A stretch of 5,516 nt of DNA, taken from an uncultured Eubacteriales bacterium (GTDB lineage: Bacteria; Bacillota; Clostridia; Oscillospirales; Acutalibacteraceae). The notes beneath the pieces were generated by a model. The model worked only from the letters and a program-made list of their open reading frames with translations. It did not search any database and was not told the DNA's origin. Positions within the stretch are counted from its first letter, which is position 1; every line of letters starts with the position of its first letter. The position numbers were made by a program, and so were the translations under genes. The stretch is taken from positions 1-5,516 of the forward strand of contig ONSE01000172.1 in NCBI GenBank assembly GCA_900320415.1, in the 5' to 3' direction. This document shows positions 5,012 to 5,516 of the stretch, piece after piece.

Positions 5012-5455
5012 TTAAATCACCTCTGCCTTTCCGCCTGCAGCCTCGATCGCGGCCTTAGCTGATTCGGAAAAAGCAGAAACCTTAACAGTGAGTTTTTTCT
5101 CGAGCTTGCCGTTGCCCAGCACCTTGACCGCGTCAAAGCCGTTCTTTACAACGCCCGCGGTCTTGAGTGCCTCAACGTCAACGGTATCGCCGTCGCTAAA
5201 CTTTCTGTTTAATGTGCTGAGGTTGATAGCCACTACGTTCTTTGCAAAGATGTTATTGAAACCTCTCTTGGGTATGCGGCGCTGCAGGGGCATCTGACCG
5301 CCTTCAAAGCCGGGGCGAATGCTGCCGCCTGAACGTGACTTCTGACCCTTCTGTCCCTTGCCGGAGGTTTTTCCCCAACCGGAACCGTGACCTCTGCCGA
5401 TTCTCTTGGAGCGCTTCTTAGAGCCCTCGACCGGTGAAAGTTCATGTAACTTCAT
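5012..5455 (-). CDS. rplO: 50S ribosomal protein L15
   Basis: This is a full-length L15 of 147 residues, the normal size for the family. The N-terminal third is the typical Gly/Lys/Arg-rich extension that threads into 23S rRNA (GRGHGSGWGKTSGKGQKGQK at residues 20-39). It is followed by the conserved GFEGGQMPLQRRIPKRGF segment at about 49-66. The globular C-terminal domain carries the L15 signature, with a K-V-L-G-x-G-x-L stretch at 111-118, then a Phe-Ser at 129-130 and AAGGKAE near 139-145. L15 is a late-assembling protein of the large subunit. The ATG start follows a near-perfect AAGGAGGTG ribosome-binding site at 5463-5471 with 7 bases of spacing. The TAA stop at 5012-5014 directly abuts the secY initiation codon, so the two genes are probably translationally coupled. 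Nothing looks truncated. Confidence 0.98.
   Translation of the reverse strand: MKLHELSPVEGSKKRSKRIGRGHGSGWGKTSGKGQKGQKSRSGGSIRPGFEGGQMPLQRRIPKRGFNNIFAKNVVAINLSTLNRKFSDGDTVDVEALKTAGVVKNGFDAVKVLGNGKLEKKLTVKVSAFSESAKAAIEAAGGKAEVI
5017..5024 (-). promoter_or_regulatory. Ribosome-binding site that sets the TTG start of secY
   Basis: On the minus strand this reads AGAGGTGA and lies inside the last codons of rplO. Six bases separate its GAGGTG core from the TTG at 5009-5011, which is ideal spacing. Because the site lies within rplO and the rplO stop abuts the TTG, ribosomes finishing L15 could re-initiate directly on secY. The coupling is inference. Confidence 0.75.
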
Positions 5456-5473
5456 TAGTTCGCACCTCCTTGC

Positions 5474-5516
5474 TTACGCTTCACTAACCTCTACGAGGTG
5501 GATGATTTTTGCTACC
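5474..5516 (-). CDS. rpmD: 50S ribosomal protein L30, C-terminal end only (partial)
   Basis: Only the last 13 codons and a TAA stop are inside the window; the gene continues past the right edge. The visible residues read VAKIIHLVEVSEA. This matches the usual end of bacterial L30, where a beta-strand with a conserved H-L-V-x-V pattern closes the small protein. L30 is a component of the large ribosomal subunit. Its position immediately upstream of rplO is the standard spc-operon order and supports the call more than the short peptide does by itself. The gap to the rplO start is 18 bases and holds the rplO ribosome-binding site. The start and most of the protein cannot be judged. Confidence 0.85.
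   Translation of the reverse strand, partial: VAKIIHLVEVSEA

Overview
The window is a stretch of the conserved spc-alpha ribosomal-protein and secretion gene cluster. Every gene lies on the minus strand. Read in the direction of transcription (from high to low coordinates), the order is the 3' end of rpmD (L30), rplO (L15), secY, adk, map, a small KOW-domain gene, infA (IF-1), rpmJ (L36), rpsM (S13), rpsK (S11) and rpsD (S4). The window stops 36 bases past rpsD. In other bacteria rpoA and rplQ follow here, but neither is visible.

The layout points to a Gram-positive bacterium of the class Clostridia, perhaps an Oscillospirales/Ruminococcaceae-type gut lineage. This is inference. It rests on the secY-adk-map-KOW-infA-rpmJ order, on the KOW gene between map and infA, on the zinc-type (four-cysteine) adenylate kinase lid, on the short N-terminal form of S4 without a zinc knuckle, and on purine-rich Shine-Dalgarno sites before most genes. 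No species can be named from the window alone.

Region by region: positions 5012-5516 hold L30 (end only) and L15, with secY starting on a TTG codon directly after the L15 stop. Positions 2984-5011 hold the translocon channel SecY and adenylate kinase. Positions 1757-2981 hold methionine aminopeptidase, the KOW protein and IF-1, packed with gaps of 2 to 7 bases. Positions 1596-1709 hold L36, a 37-residue gene that starts with GTG. Positions 1445-1595 are the only long non-coding stretch, about 150 bases in an otherwise tight operon, and can fold into several GC-rich stem-loops just before rpsM. Positions 37-1444 hold S13, S11 and S4.

The genes supply ribosome assembly (L30, L15, L36, S13, S11, S4), translation initiation (IF-1), nascent-chain processing (Map), membrane protein export (SecY) and nucleotide energy balance (Adk), so co-expression with growth rate makes sense. 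I see no mobile element, CRISPR array, tRNA, rRNA or accessory system. The gene content is ordinary. The two parts worth a second look are regulatory: a near-consensus sigma-A-type promoter (TTGACT, 17 bases, TATAAT) buried at the secY/adk junction, and the structured leader before rpsM, which sits where the E. coli alpha-operon S4-binding leader sits.
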